Source: Collimonas silvisoli (GTDB lineage Bacteria; Pseudomonadota; Gammaproteobacteria; Burkholderiales; Burkholderiaceae_D). From it: a stretch of 47,160 nucleotides of DNA. Each line of letters opens with the position of its first letter. The first letter of the stretch is position 1. Below, in pieces: positions 33,489 through 40,333 of this stretch. A program made the position numbers and the translations under genes. The notes beneath the pieces are model-generated. The model worked only from the letters and a program-made list of their open reading frames with translations, was not told where the DNA came from and made no database searches. Location of the stretch: NCBI RefSeq assembly GCF_018305005.1, contig NZ_JAGQEG010000040.1, positions 1 through 47,160 on the forward strand. The letters run 5' to 3'.

Positions 33489-33658
33489 AATTTTCTCCCA
33501 AGACACTATTCTGTTGACATGCCAGACAGAATAGCCAGCGCTCGCCTGTCTGGAATCTGGAGCCGAGCTGAGCAAATCGTTGTGAAAGCGCGGTAATCAG
33601 CCGGCCCATCAACTAATTGCAGCGCAGCAATTTATAATAGGCTAATATTTCAACTCCC
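33489..33658. promoter_or_regulatory. Divergent jqsA/jqsS control region with two overlapping dyads
   Basis: CTATTCTG (33506-33513) pairs with CAGAATAG (33527-33534), and the overlapping CCAGACAG (33522-33529) pairs with CTGTCTGG (33546-33553). Both dyads are perfect over 8 bp and share CAGA. They lie 18-65 bp upstream of jqsA, where they could be an operator for the response regulator or LuxR-type protein. TATAAT at 33633-33638 is a candidate -10 for the kinase gene. Confidence 0.5.
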
Positions 33659-34984
33659 ATGATTGAGCACACAAGCATTTGGAGCCGGTTAAGCCAGCGT
33701 TGGCCAGTCTGGCGGAACGCCACGAGTACATGGTGGTCCCGCTTTTATAGGCAATACAACAACTCCGTCGAACGTTTGATGGTGCTGGCATGGGTCGCCA
33801 TCGTCGGCATGCCGCTGTACTACATCGTGTGGGCGTACTGGTTTCCGCAACCTTATGAAAATCTCGCCTTGCGGATTTTCGGCGTAGTGCTTTGCCTGCC
33901 CGCCATCTTCGTCCGGCATCTGATCCCAAAAAAATGGCTGACCGTTTATTTTTTTATCGGCCTGACCTATGTGGCGCCATTTTTCTTCACCTTCATGTTT
34001 CTGATGAACGATGGCTCCTCGATCTGGGGCCAGTCACTGCTGATAGCGCTCATCATCCTGTTCCACTTTGACACCACGCTGGCCTTCCTGTCCTACACAG
34101 CGGGCACAGCGCTGGCCTATCTCGTGTATGTCGTGCTCCACGGCAGTGTTATTGCGCCGAGCTTTCATGCGCTGGAACAATGGCCGATCCAGATTTTTGC
34201 CATCCTCACGGTATCGATCGCCAAGGTCAGCAGGAAAGTGCTGGCCCAGGAAAAACTGGCTGGCATGGCGACCGCGCTGGCGACGGTGTCGCACGAACTG
34301 CGCACGCCCCTGCGCAGCATTAACGCCAATGCGCGCGGCTTGAGCCGCCTGCTGCAGGAAGGCCCCACCCCGGCAGCGCCAAACCAGATACCGATGGAAA
34401 AGGCGCTGGCCCGGATCGAACTCGAAGTCCGGCACATGAACAACGTCATTGACCTGTTTCTGTTGAGCGCCTCGACCAGCAGGGAAAATCTGATACCGAA
34501 GGACATCGTGTCGATGGCGGCAGCGGTGGAGCTGATGATGCAACGCTATCCGTTCGTCAACCAGGAACAGCGCGCGCTTGTAGCGATCACGGTCCGCTCC
34601 GATTTTCGTTTTCTGGGGCAAGTCGAATTGTGCTCGATGGTCCTGGTCAATTTGTTGCGCAATGCGCTGACCTCGATCCAGCGCGTCGGCAAGGGCCGCA
34701 TCCGGATCCTGCTGGACGGCGCCCGGGCGCGGCCCAGGCTGTTGTTTATCGATACCGGCTGCGGCATAGAAGCGAGCCGCGCAACGCACATTTTCGAACG
34801 CTTTTATGCCTACCCCGAACATAACGGCACCGGCATCGGGCTGGCATTCTGCACAGAGGTGCTGGAAGCCTGGGGCGCCCACATACGCGTGGTTTCGCGT
34901 CCGCTTGGCTATACCATTTTTGTGCTGGAATTTCCGCCGGTAGTGCAACAAAAAGCAGCAGACGTGCGCTCTCTGTTAAATTAA
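33659..34984 (+). CDS. jqsS: Membrane sensor histidine kinase of the alpha-hydroxyketone system (JqsS/LqsS-like)
   Basis: Kinase of 441 aa. Residues about 35-190 hold roughly six hydrophobic segments with short loops, the sensor type of CqsS/LqsS, with no large periplasmic domain. The HisKA motif TVSHELRTPLRSI has the phospho-accepting H212; HATPase motifs are NLLRNAL (N), DTGCGIE (G1), FERFYAY (F) and GTGIGLAFC (G2). No receiver domain is attached, unlike Vibrio CqsS. Divergent from the synthase and upstream of the response regulator. Confidence 0.85.
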   Translation: MIEHTSIWSRLSQRWPVWRNATSTWWSRFYRQYNNSVERLMVLAWVAIVGMPLYYIVWAYWFPQPYENLALRIFGVVLCLPAIFVRHLIPKKWLTVYFFIGLTYVAPFFFTFMFLMNDGSSIWGQSLLIALIILFHFDTTLAFLSYTAGTALAYLVYVVLHGSVIAPSFHALEQWPIQIFAILTVSIAKVSRKVLAQEKLAGMATALATVSHELRTPLRSINANARGLSRLLQEGPTPAAPNQIPMEKALARIELEVRHMNNVIDLFLLSASTSRENLIPKDIVSMAAAVELMMQRYPFVNQEQRALVAITVRSDFRFLGQVELCSMVLVNLLRNALTSIQRVGKGRIRILLDGARARPRLLFIDTGCGIEASRATHIFERFYAYPEHNGTGIGLAFCTEVLEAWGAHIRVVSRPLGYTIFVLEFPPVVQQKAADVRSLLN

Positions 34985-35037
34985 CCGTATTTTCATCCCA
35001 AGCGCAAACATCGTCCTTGCGCCGGCCAGGCCTCGAC

Positions 35038-36048
35038 ATGAATATTTCATTACCCGTTTATCAACATCCGACCTTGACTATCCTGATCGACGATAGCCAG
35101 AGTTTCCTGGACAGCCTGGCTTTCCAGTTGCCGCCGCAGATGGCGCGCAAAGTGTTCCACGATACTCAGGCCGCCCTGGAGTGGCTGCGCGACGCCTATC
35201 GGCAGTCGCCCAGCAAGAGCCAGTCGATCCGGGTCAACTATGACGAGCAGACATTCTCGTTCGAGCGGCGCACGGTGGCGGTCGATATCGATCAGATTTA
35301 CCGGCAATCGATGAATCGGCGGCGTTTCCTGTTGCCCTCGGTGCTGGTGATCGATTACGCCATGCCGCAAATGAACGGCCTGGCGTTTTGCCAGGCGGTG
35401 CAGGACCTGCCTTGCAAAAAAATCCTGTTTACCGGCCAGGCCGACGAAAAGATCGCGATCGACGCCTTCAATCGCGGCCTGATCGATCGCTTCATCAAGA
35501 AGGGCGACCACGACGCGCTCGATCATCTGGAACTGGAAATACACAGCCTGCAAAAAGAATTCTTCCACGCCCAGTCGCTGACGCTGAAAGATCTGCTGTC
35601 GCGCCATTCCTTTACTTTCCTGTCCGACCCGGCGATGGCGGCGCTGGTCGAGCAGCTGTGCAAACGGCACGGCTTTGTCGAATACTATCTGTTTCCTAAC
35701 CCGACCGGCATCCTGTTCTTTGACATGCAAGGCAAGGCGACCCTGATGGTGGTGGAAACCGAGGCCAGCCTGTTGTCGCAGCTGGAAGTGGCGCAGGATT
35801 ACGGTGCGCCGCTGGAATTGCTGACCGGTTTGCGCGAAATGCGACTGGTTCCTTTCTTTTCCGACAGCGGCGGCATGTATACCGACGCGTTGCGCCACGA
35901 TTGGCTATCATACTGTTTGCCGGCTCAGATTTGTTTCGGAACACAAGACTACTACTGGGCCTTGTTTGATTTCCCTGCGCATTATTTGCGCGAACCATTT
36001 TATTCGTTGGCGGATTTTTTGCGCGATCAATCCGCCGATATAAAATAA
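35038..36048 (+). CDS. jqsR: Response regulator of the alpha-hydroxyketone system (JqsR/LqsR-like)
   Basis: Response regulator of 336 aa with an atypical receiver. The acidic pair is D18/D19 in ILIDDSQSFL, the phospho-acceptor is D106 in VLVIDYAMPQMNGL, and the switch lysine is in FIKKGDHDA. The distance from the acidic pair to D106 is about 87 residues instead of about 40, from an insertion at about 45-95. After the receiver comes about 170 residues with no recognised DNA-binding domain, as in LqsR. ATG 35038 is preferred over TTG 35017. It lies 53 bp after the kinase and 19 bp before the LuxR gene. Confidence 0.82.
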   Translation: MNISLPVYQHPTLTILIDDSQSFLDSLAFQLPPQMARKVFHDTQAALEWLRDAYRQSPSKSQSIRVNYDEQTFSFERRTVAVDIDQIYRQSMNRRRFLLPSVLVIDYAMPQMNGLAFCQAVQDLPCKKILFTGQADEKIAIDAFNRGLIDRFIKKGDHDALDHLELEIHSLQKEFFHAQSLTLKDLLSRHSFTFLSDPAMAALVEQLCKRHGFVEYYLFPNPTGILFFDMQGKATLMVVETEASLLSQLEVAQDYGAPLELLTGLREMRLVPFFSDSGGMYTDALRHDWLSYCLPAQICFGTQDYYWALFDFPAHYLREPFYSLADFLRDQSADIK

Positions 36049-36067
36049 TCGAACCCGAAAGAATCCC

Positions 36068-36805
36068 ATGCTGCGTAGCGAAACCGCTCCTCGAATATCC
36101 ACTCCCGATCTGCTGCAGGTAGTGCAGGTACCCGATTGGGAACAATTGCGCGCCTGCGTGCAGCGTCTGCTGACGCCACTCGGCATTTGCGATTTCATGT
36201 TGCAGATGGAGATCAGCAGCGTCAACGGCGCGTCTCAGATGCAACTGTTCGGCAGCCTGCCAAGCGCGATGCTGCAGCAGTTCAGCCAGCCTGCGGACGA
36301 CAAGAGCGACCCGGTCCGACAACATCTGGCGCGTTCATGCCTGCCGCTGAACTGGCAGGTCGAACAGCTGTGCCTGCTGCACGGCGGACAGATCTATCCC
36401 TTGTTGAAAACCATGGGCATCACGCAAGGCATGAGTTTGGCGATGCACAGCAAACATGCGGTGAGCCGTCTCGATTTCTATAGCAATGCGGCGCGCCAGG
36501 CCGCGCTGTCTACCAGCGTGCAAGCCGACGCCCTGCTGCTTGCCGTCCATCTGCAGGAAGCGGCCGAACTGTTGTGGCGCAAGGCCGCGCCGAATCAGGA
36601 ACCGGTGTTGTCGACGCGCGAACTCGAATGCCTGCGCTGGAGCGCCGACGGCAAGACCAGCAGCGAAATCGGACTTATCTTGGGAATATCCCAGCGCACC
36701 GTGTATTTTCACATGAAGAATGTGGCGATGAAGCTGGGCGTCTACAGCACCCGCCACGCGATCAGCAGAGCGGTCATGATGGGCATCATCAAGCCTAATA
36801 ATTGA
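36068..36805 (+). CDS. LuxR-family regulator with altered autoinducer-binding domain
   Basis: Regulator of 245 aa. Residues about 15-160 match the autoinducer-binding domain and 180-240 the LuxR helix-turn-helix (LSTRELECLRWSADGKTSSEIGLILGISQRTVYFHMKNVAMKLG). In the ligand pocket the conserved DPV (D81) and the following Trp (W96 in CLPLNW) remain, but the YPxxWxxxY segment reads LPSAMLQQF (64-72), so the pocket Trp is Met and the Tyr is Phe. No luxI-type synthase is in the window. It follows jqsR by 19 bp, so it is probably in the same operon and could be an output or a solo sensing a non-AHL ligand. Confidence 0.82.
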   Translation: MLRSETAPRISTPDLLQVVQVPDWEQLRACVQRLLTPLGICDFMLQMEISSVNGASQMQLFGSLPSAMLQQFSQPADDKSDPVRQHLARSCLPLNWQVEQLCLLHGGQIYPLLKTMGITQGMSLAMHSKHAVSRLDFYSNAARQAALSTSVQADALLLAVHLQEAAELLWRKAAPNQEPVLSTRELECLRWSADGKTSSEIGLILGISQRTVYFHMKNVAMKLGVYSTRHAISRAVMMGIIKPNN

Positions 36806-36850
36806 TAAGCTTGATAAGCGACGGCTCTGGCCTGACAGCGTAGCTTAGGT

Positions 36851-37852
36851 TTAGCGTGGCTCGAAGAAGCGTTTGTCGGCCAGCAGACTGAGATTGCCGC
36901 CTAGCTGCGGATTGCGAAACGGCGCCTGTGCCATCAACTCTTGCGATAGCGGAATCAAGGCCGGATCGGCTTGCCGGTAAAACGTTATCCAGCCAAGAAT
37001 GCTGCCTTTCGGTATTTCCTGCTGGGCTCCGGTCTTTTCGACGAACCAGCTCGGATCGGCGATGCCGCTCAAGACCAGGTGCGCCAGCTTTTGCAAGCGT
37101 CCATGCTGGCGCTGGTACCAGTTTTCATGATTCAGATTGGCCAGTTCGGCCATCATGACCAGCGGCGCCAGCGCGTAGTTATGGTAGGACAGTGCACGGC
37201 CGGCGCGATTCAGCTCCAACGGCAAACTGCCGTCGTCGCCGATATCGTTCAACGCAGTGTCGTAGATACGGCTGGCGGCCTTGATATATTTAGCATCGCC
37301 GGTTGCCATCCCGGTCGCCATCACGGCCAGGCCAACCCAGTAATAATGGTTATTGCGCGCCTGGCGGCCGTTATCCGCAAACGCCAGCGCTGCATCCGCC
37401 AGTTGCGGCAGCCATGCCTCGATATGCGCGCGTTGCGCCGGCTCGGCTTGCGGGCGCAGTTTGAGATAGGCCAGCGCCACGCCGGCCAGCGTCCATTTGC
37501 GTTCGTACTGTGCCTGGCTGCTGGCGACTTTGCCCAGCATTGCGCCATCCACCGCCCAGCGGTCCAGCCAGCTCAGCGCGCATTGCGCCGCCGCGCTATC
37601 GCCGCTGGCGAGGTAGCGGTCGGCATTGGCGCTGACCGCGCTCAGATAGTCGCTGAACGGTTTCACCGCCGCCTCGTTCCTGGCCTTGAGCACCGGGTCT
37701 ATGACGGAATAATGGGCGTCGGAGTAATAGCTGTTTGCTTCGATATCGCGCAAACCGGCCGGCGCTGGCGGGCAGCCCGCCAGTGCGCTGCCGCTGCATA
37801 AAAGGAATGCCAAAGGGAGTGTCGCAAACAGCTTGGATTGATGGTCTTGCAT
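36851..37852 (-). CDS. algL: Alginate lyase, polysaccharide lyase family 5
   Basis: Periplasmic mannuronate-specific lyase of 333 aa. A signal peptide (FATLPLAFLLCSGSALA) precedes GCPPAPAGL, the usual mature start of PL5. The catalytic block NNHYYWVGLAVMATG and the Tyr block RALSYHNYALAPLVMMAELAN are intact. GAGGA lies 6 bp before the ATG. AlgL is normally part of the alginate biosynthesis cluster; here no alg gene is nearby, so this is an orphan lyase, suggesting use or breakdown of external alginate. It converges on the LuxR gene. Confidence 0.87.
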   Translation of the reverse strand: MQDHQSKLFATLPLAFLLCSGSALAGCPPAPAGLRDIEANSYYSDAHYSVIDPVLKARNEAAVKPFSDYLSAVSANADRYLASGDSAAAQCALSWLDRWAVDGAMLGKVASSQAQYERKWTLAGVALAYLKLRPQAEPAQRAHIEAWLPQLADAALAFADNGRQARNNHYYWVGLAVMATGMATGDAKYIKAASRIYDTALNDIGDDGSLPLELNRAGRALSYHNYALAPLVMMAELANLNHENWYQRQHGRLQKLAHLVLSGIADPSWFVEKTGAQQEIPKGSILGWITFYRQADPALIPLSQELMAQAPFRNPQLGGNLSLLADKRFFEPR

Positions 37853-37989
37853 TCGGCTTCCTCAAAAAAGATAGTCTGCAATTAATCCTGCGCCGGCGGC
37901 GCTGCTGGTGCAGGTCCGATATCCCAAGACAATTAAAGCATGGCGATCCAGAGAAAGTTGCCATTGAATCATATTGTTGCAGTTTCTTA

Positions 37990-38238
37990 TCAAGGCGTCA
38001 TGCCGGAGCAGGACGAGAGTGCCGCCACCAATTCGGATTGATAGCTGGCGTCGCGGGTCAATTGCTGCGGGGTGACGCCATAATCCAGCGCATGCGCCGC
38101 GATGCAGGTATCCTGGCTGCCGAACAGGCTTGGTTCGAAATAGATATACGCGCTGATTCCAAGTATCGCGACTGCTATGGCGAACAGCAGCGTGCGGCGT
38201 CCTGCAGTTTTCTGCAAATCCTGTGAAATGGCTGACAT
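37990..38238 (-). CDS. Small single-span membrane protein
   Basis: Protein of 82 aa with a basic N-terminus, one hydrophobic segment at about 16-36 (RTLLFAIAVAILGISAYIYF), and a C-terminal region of about 45 residues outside the membrane with two cysteines (C45, C77) that could form a disulphide. No family was recognised. AGGA precedes the ATG. The 15-bp motif TTAGCTAAACAACTA at 38262 ends 24 bp upstream of the start, exactly as the same motif does before the MarR gene, so MarR probably controls it. Confidence 0.6.
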   Translation of the reverse strand: MSAISQDLQKTAGRRTLLFAIAVAILGISAYIYFEPSLFGSQDTCIAAHALDYGVTPQQLTRDASYQSELVAALSSCSGMTP

Positions 38239-38261
38239 GGCGATTCCTTTTATTAAACAAG

Positions 38262-38276
38262 TTAGCTAAACAACTA
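38262..38276 (-). promoter_or_regulatory. MarR-type operator, copy upstream of the small membrane protein
   Basis: TTAGCTAAACAACTA sits 24 bp upstream of the start codon at 38238. The wider AGTTAGCTAAACAACT is an imperfect palindrome. It differs from the copy at 38792 in one of 15 bases. Confidence 0.6.
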
Positions 38277-38290
38277 AATGAATAGAAATT

Positions 38291-38335
38291 AAGGCAGATA
38301 AGTAAGGCGCTTGCTTGCCGCTCTATATCTGCCTT
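38291..38335 (-). terminator. Hairpin after marR
   Basis: AAGGCAGATA (38291-38300) and TATCTGCCTT (38326-38335) form a perfect 10-bp stem with an inner GGC/GCC pair in the loop. On the minus strand it is followed by TTAATTTCTATT, a weak T-run, so it probably separates marR from the next gene. Confidence 0.6.
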
Positions 38336-38351
38336 GAGGATTACCTGACAA

Positions 38352-38768
38352 TCAGCCGATGCTTTCCCTGACCCCGCGCAAGGCGCTGATCGAATCATCA
38401 AAGCGCTCGCCGCCGACCTGTCCGCGCAAACGTTGGGCCACCTCCGCGCTGACAGCGTTGATCGGCGCATCCAGCGCCAATCCTGCCGCGGTAGGGAAAA
38501 TATTCCATTCGCGACCGTCGGCAGCGGAAGGGCGGCGTTCGATAAGTTTTTTCGCAAGCAGCGCATCCAGCAAGCGTGTTGCAGTTGGCCTGGCGATACC
38601 GAAGATGCCTGCCAGTTCGCTATTGAGCAAGCCGGGTTGCCTTAACACGGCGCGCAAGACAAAACCCTGTGGCGCAGTCAGGTCGAACGGCTGGTAGGCG
38701 GCATTCCATTCACGTTCGACGATACGGGCCAAGGCTGTGGTGTTGAAATATAGGCAGTGATCAAACAT
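38352..38768 (-). CDS. MarR-family transcriptional regulator
   Basis: Regulator of 138 aa with the MarR winged helix: FDLTAPQGFVLRAVLRQPGLLNSELAGIFGIARPTATRLLDALLAKKLIERRPSAADGREWNIFPTAAG, including the wing D/E-R motif. No ligand can be inferred. The start at 38768 lacks a clear Shine-Dalgarno sequence. An operator-like motif at 38792-38806 lies upstream and is repeated before the next gene on the same strand, which suggests autoregulation plus control of the small membrane protein. Confidence 0.85.
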   Translation of the reverse strand: MFDHCLYFNTTALARIVEREWNAAYQPFDLTAPQGFVLRAVLRQPGLLNSELAGIFGIARPTATRLLDALLAKKLIERRPSAADGREWNIFPTAAGLALDAPINAVSAEVAQRLRGQVGGERFDDSISALRGVRESIG

Positions 38769-38791
38769 GGGCTTATTCTAGACATAATTAA

Positions 38792-38806
38792 TTAGCTAGA
38801 CAACTA
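38792..38806 (-). promoter_or_regulatory. MarR-type operator, copy upstream of marR
   Basis: TTAGCTAGACAACTA sits 24 bp upstream of the marR start codon, the same distance as the copy at 38262 from its gene, and on the same strand. Confidence 0.6.
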
Positions 38807-38896
38807 TTATTAGCTTCTGCCGGCGGCGAGGCAGGCGTGCGCGGATTTTGTGCCTACGCCCTTGCTGTTTTACCATTTCACCTCTACATTGATAAC

Positions 38897-38926
38897 AACG
38901 AACATTCGGTACAACCATCCGGTACA
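38897..38926. promoter_or_regulatory. TetR-type operator upstream of its own gene
   Basis: The reverse complement of 38897-38913 reads TGTACCGAATGTTCGTT, matching most of the palindrome at 39557-39576. A further CGGTACA half-site follows at 38920-38926. The site is 7-36 bp upstream of the TetR start, fitting autorepression. Confidence 0.6.
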
Positions 38927-38932
38927 CATAAA

Positions 38933-39505
38933 ATGCCAGTAGCCATCCTTACCCGCGACGAAGTCGTTGAACGCATCTTGGCCGCTTTCCGCCGCTACGG
39001 TTATGAGGGCAGCAGCCTGTCGCGCTTGTCGGAAGCCACCGGGCTGGGCCGCTCCAGCCTTTATCATTATTTTCCAAACGGCAAGGAAGATATGGCCAGT
39101 GCAGCGATGGCTGCGGTCGGCGCCTGGTTTTCCCAGCATGTGCTATCGACGCTGAACAGCCCCGAGGCTGCCGCCATCCGCTTGCAGCACTTCGCCGGCA
39201 AATTGATGGAATATTATTCCAGCGGCATGGCGCCCTGCCTGATGGATGTGTTCACCATCGGCGAAGCCGGTTCGCTGTTCCAGCAACATCTGGGCGGCCG
39301 CATGCGGGCGCTGATGACGCTGCTGGCTGAGGTGGCGGAAGAGGCTGGCGTCGATAAGGTGGAGGCGGCGATACGGGCGGAGAATGCGGTGGTGGCGATT
39401 CAGGGGTCGCTGATTGTGTCGCGTGCCCTGGATAGCAACGGCCCCTTTTTGCGCATGATAGAAAACTTCCCCGCCATCCTGCTTGGTTCTCAAGCAAGCG
39501 AGTAG
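38933..39505 (+). CDS. TetR-family transcriptional regulator
   Basis: Regulator of 190 aa. The TetR helix-turn-helix is at about 7-55: RDEVVERILAAFRRYGYEGSSLSRLSEATGLGRSSLYHYFPNGKEDM. The C-terminal domain (FTIGEAGSLFQQHLGGRMRALMTLLAEVAEEAG) is of the TetR_C_33/YcdC-like group. The start at 38933 is chosen because the upstream extension runs through the operator. Same direction as, and 135 bp before, the GST gene, which carries the same operator. Confidence 0.85.
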   Translation: MPVAILTRDEVVERILAAFRRYGYEGSSLSRLSEATGLGRSSLYHYFPNGKEDMASAAMAAVGAWFSQHVLSTLNSPEAAAIRLQHFAGKLMEYYSSGMAPCLMDVFTIGEAGSLFQQHLGGRMRALMTLLAEVAEEAGVDKVEAAIRAENAVVAIQGSLIVSRALDSNGPFLRMIENFPAILLGSQASE

Positions 39506-39556
39506 CCTGTCCTGGGTTTCCTGTTTTTACTTGACAGGGCAGTTTCGCCTTTGTAT

Positions 39557-39576
39557 TGTACCGATTGTTCGGTACA
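39557..39576. promoter_or_regulatory. Palindromic TetR operator upstream of the GST gene
   Basis: TGTACCGATTGTTCGGTACA is a 20-bp inverted repeat with 8 of 10 paired positions. It lies 64 bp upstream of the GST start and matches the site before the TetR gene. Confidence 0.68.
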
Positions 39577-39640
39577 GAATTCCGTGATTCCTTTGAGCAT
39601 CGCCTGCGATGCATTTTATTCAATCCATCAGGAGATTCGC

Positions 39641-40279
39641 ATGTCAGTCGCCCGCCCAACCCAGCCGATCCGTCTTTATCGCGCCGCCTTGTCCGGCCAT
39701 GCCCACCGGGTTCAGCTGTTTCTGTCCTTGCTGGACTTGCCGTTTGAGATGATCGATATCGATCTGCGCGCGGGTGAACAAAGAAAGCCCGAATTCCTGG
39801 CGAAGAATCCGTTTGGCCAGGTGCCGGTGATTGAAGATGGCGAGGTCACGCTGGCCGATTCGAACGCGATCCTGGTCTATCTGGCCGGCAAATATGGCGC
39901 GGCCAGCTGGCTGCCGCAAGATCCTGTGGCAGCCGCAACCGTGCAGCGCTTTTTGTCGCTGGCGGCCGGCGAAATCTTCAGAGGCCCGGCCAGCGCTCGC
40001 CTGGCGACCTTGTTCGGCATGCCGCTGGATCATGCGGCGGCTTGCGCTACCGCCAGACAATTGTTCGCGATTCTGGAACCGCATCTGGCCAGTCGACTTT
40101 TCCTGACCGGCGCGCAAGTGACGATCGCCGATGTGGCGGCTTACAGCTATATCGCGCATGCTCCGGAAGGCGGCGTTGCGCTGGACGGCTACCCTCACAT
40201 CCGTGCATGGCTGGGCCGGGTTGAAGCTTTGCCTGGCTTTGTCGCCATGCAGGCCAGCCGGCCGGCGTTGGCGGCCTGA
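39641..40279 (+). CDS. Glutathione S-transferase
   Basis: Glutathione S-transferase of 212 aa. The thioredoxin-like domain (about 7-85) has the glutathione contacts NPFGQVPVIEDGEVTLADSNAILVYLAGKYG with the conserved cis-Pro and the Asp-Ser pair; the helical domain follows, with ADVAAYSYIAHAPEGGVALDGYPHIRAWLGRVEALPGF. GGAG lies 6 bp before the ATG. Likely a detoxification enzyme induced when the TetR protein leaves the operator at 39557. It is followed by a PNPOx-like gene, probably the same transcript. Confidence 0.9.
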   Translation: MSVARPTQPIRLYRAALSGHAHRVQLFLSLLDLPFEMIDIDLRAGEQRKPEFLAKNPFGQVPVIEDGEVTLADSNAILVYLAGKYGAASWLPQDPVAAATVQRFLSLAAGEIFRGPASARLATLFGMPLDHAAACATARQLFAILEPHLASRLFLTGAQVTIADVAAYSYIAHAPEGGVALDGYPHIRAWLGRVEALPGFVAMQASRPALAA

Positions 40280-40333
40280 GACCGCACGCTCTGATCGGCA
40301 CGCCGCTCAGAGCGCTCATCGAGGAGGCAAGAC

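Noticed and set aside
36068-36805. Ordinary AHL receptor of a LuxI/LuxR pair
   Set aside because: No luxI-type synthase in the window, and the pocket Trp and Tyr are replaced.
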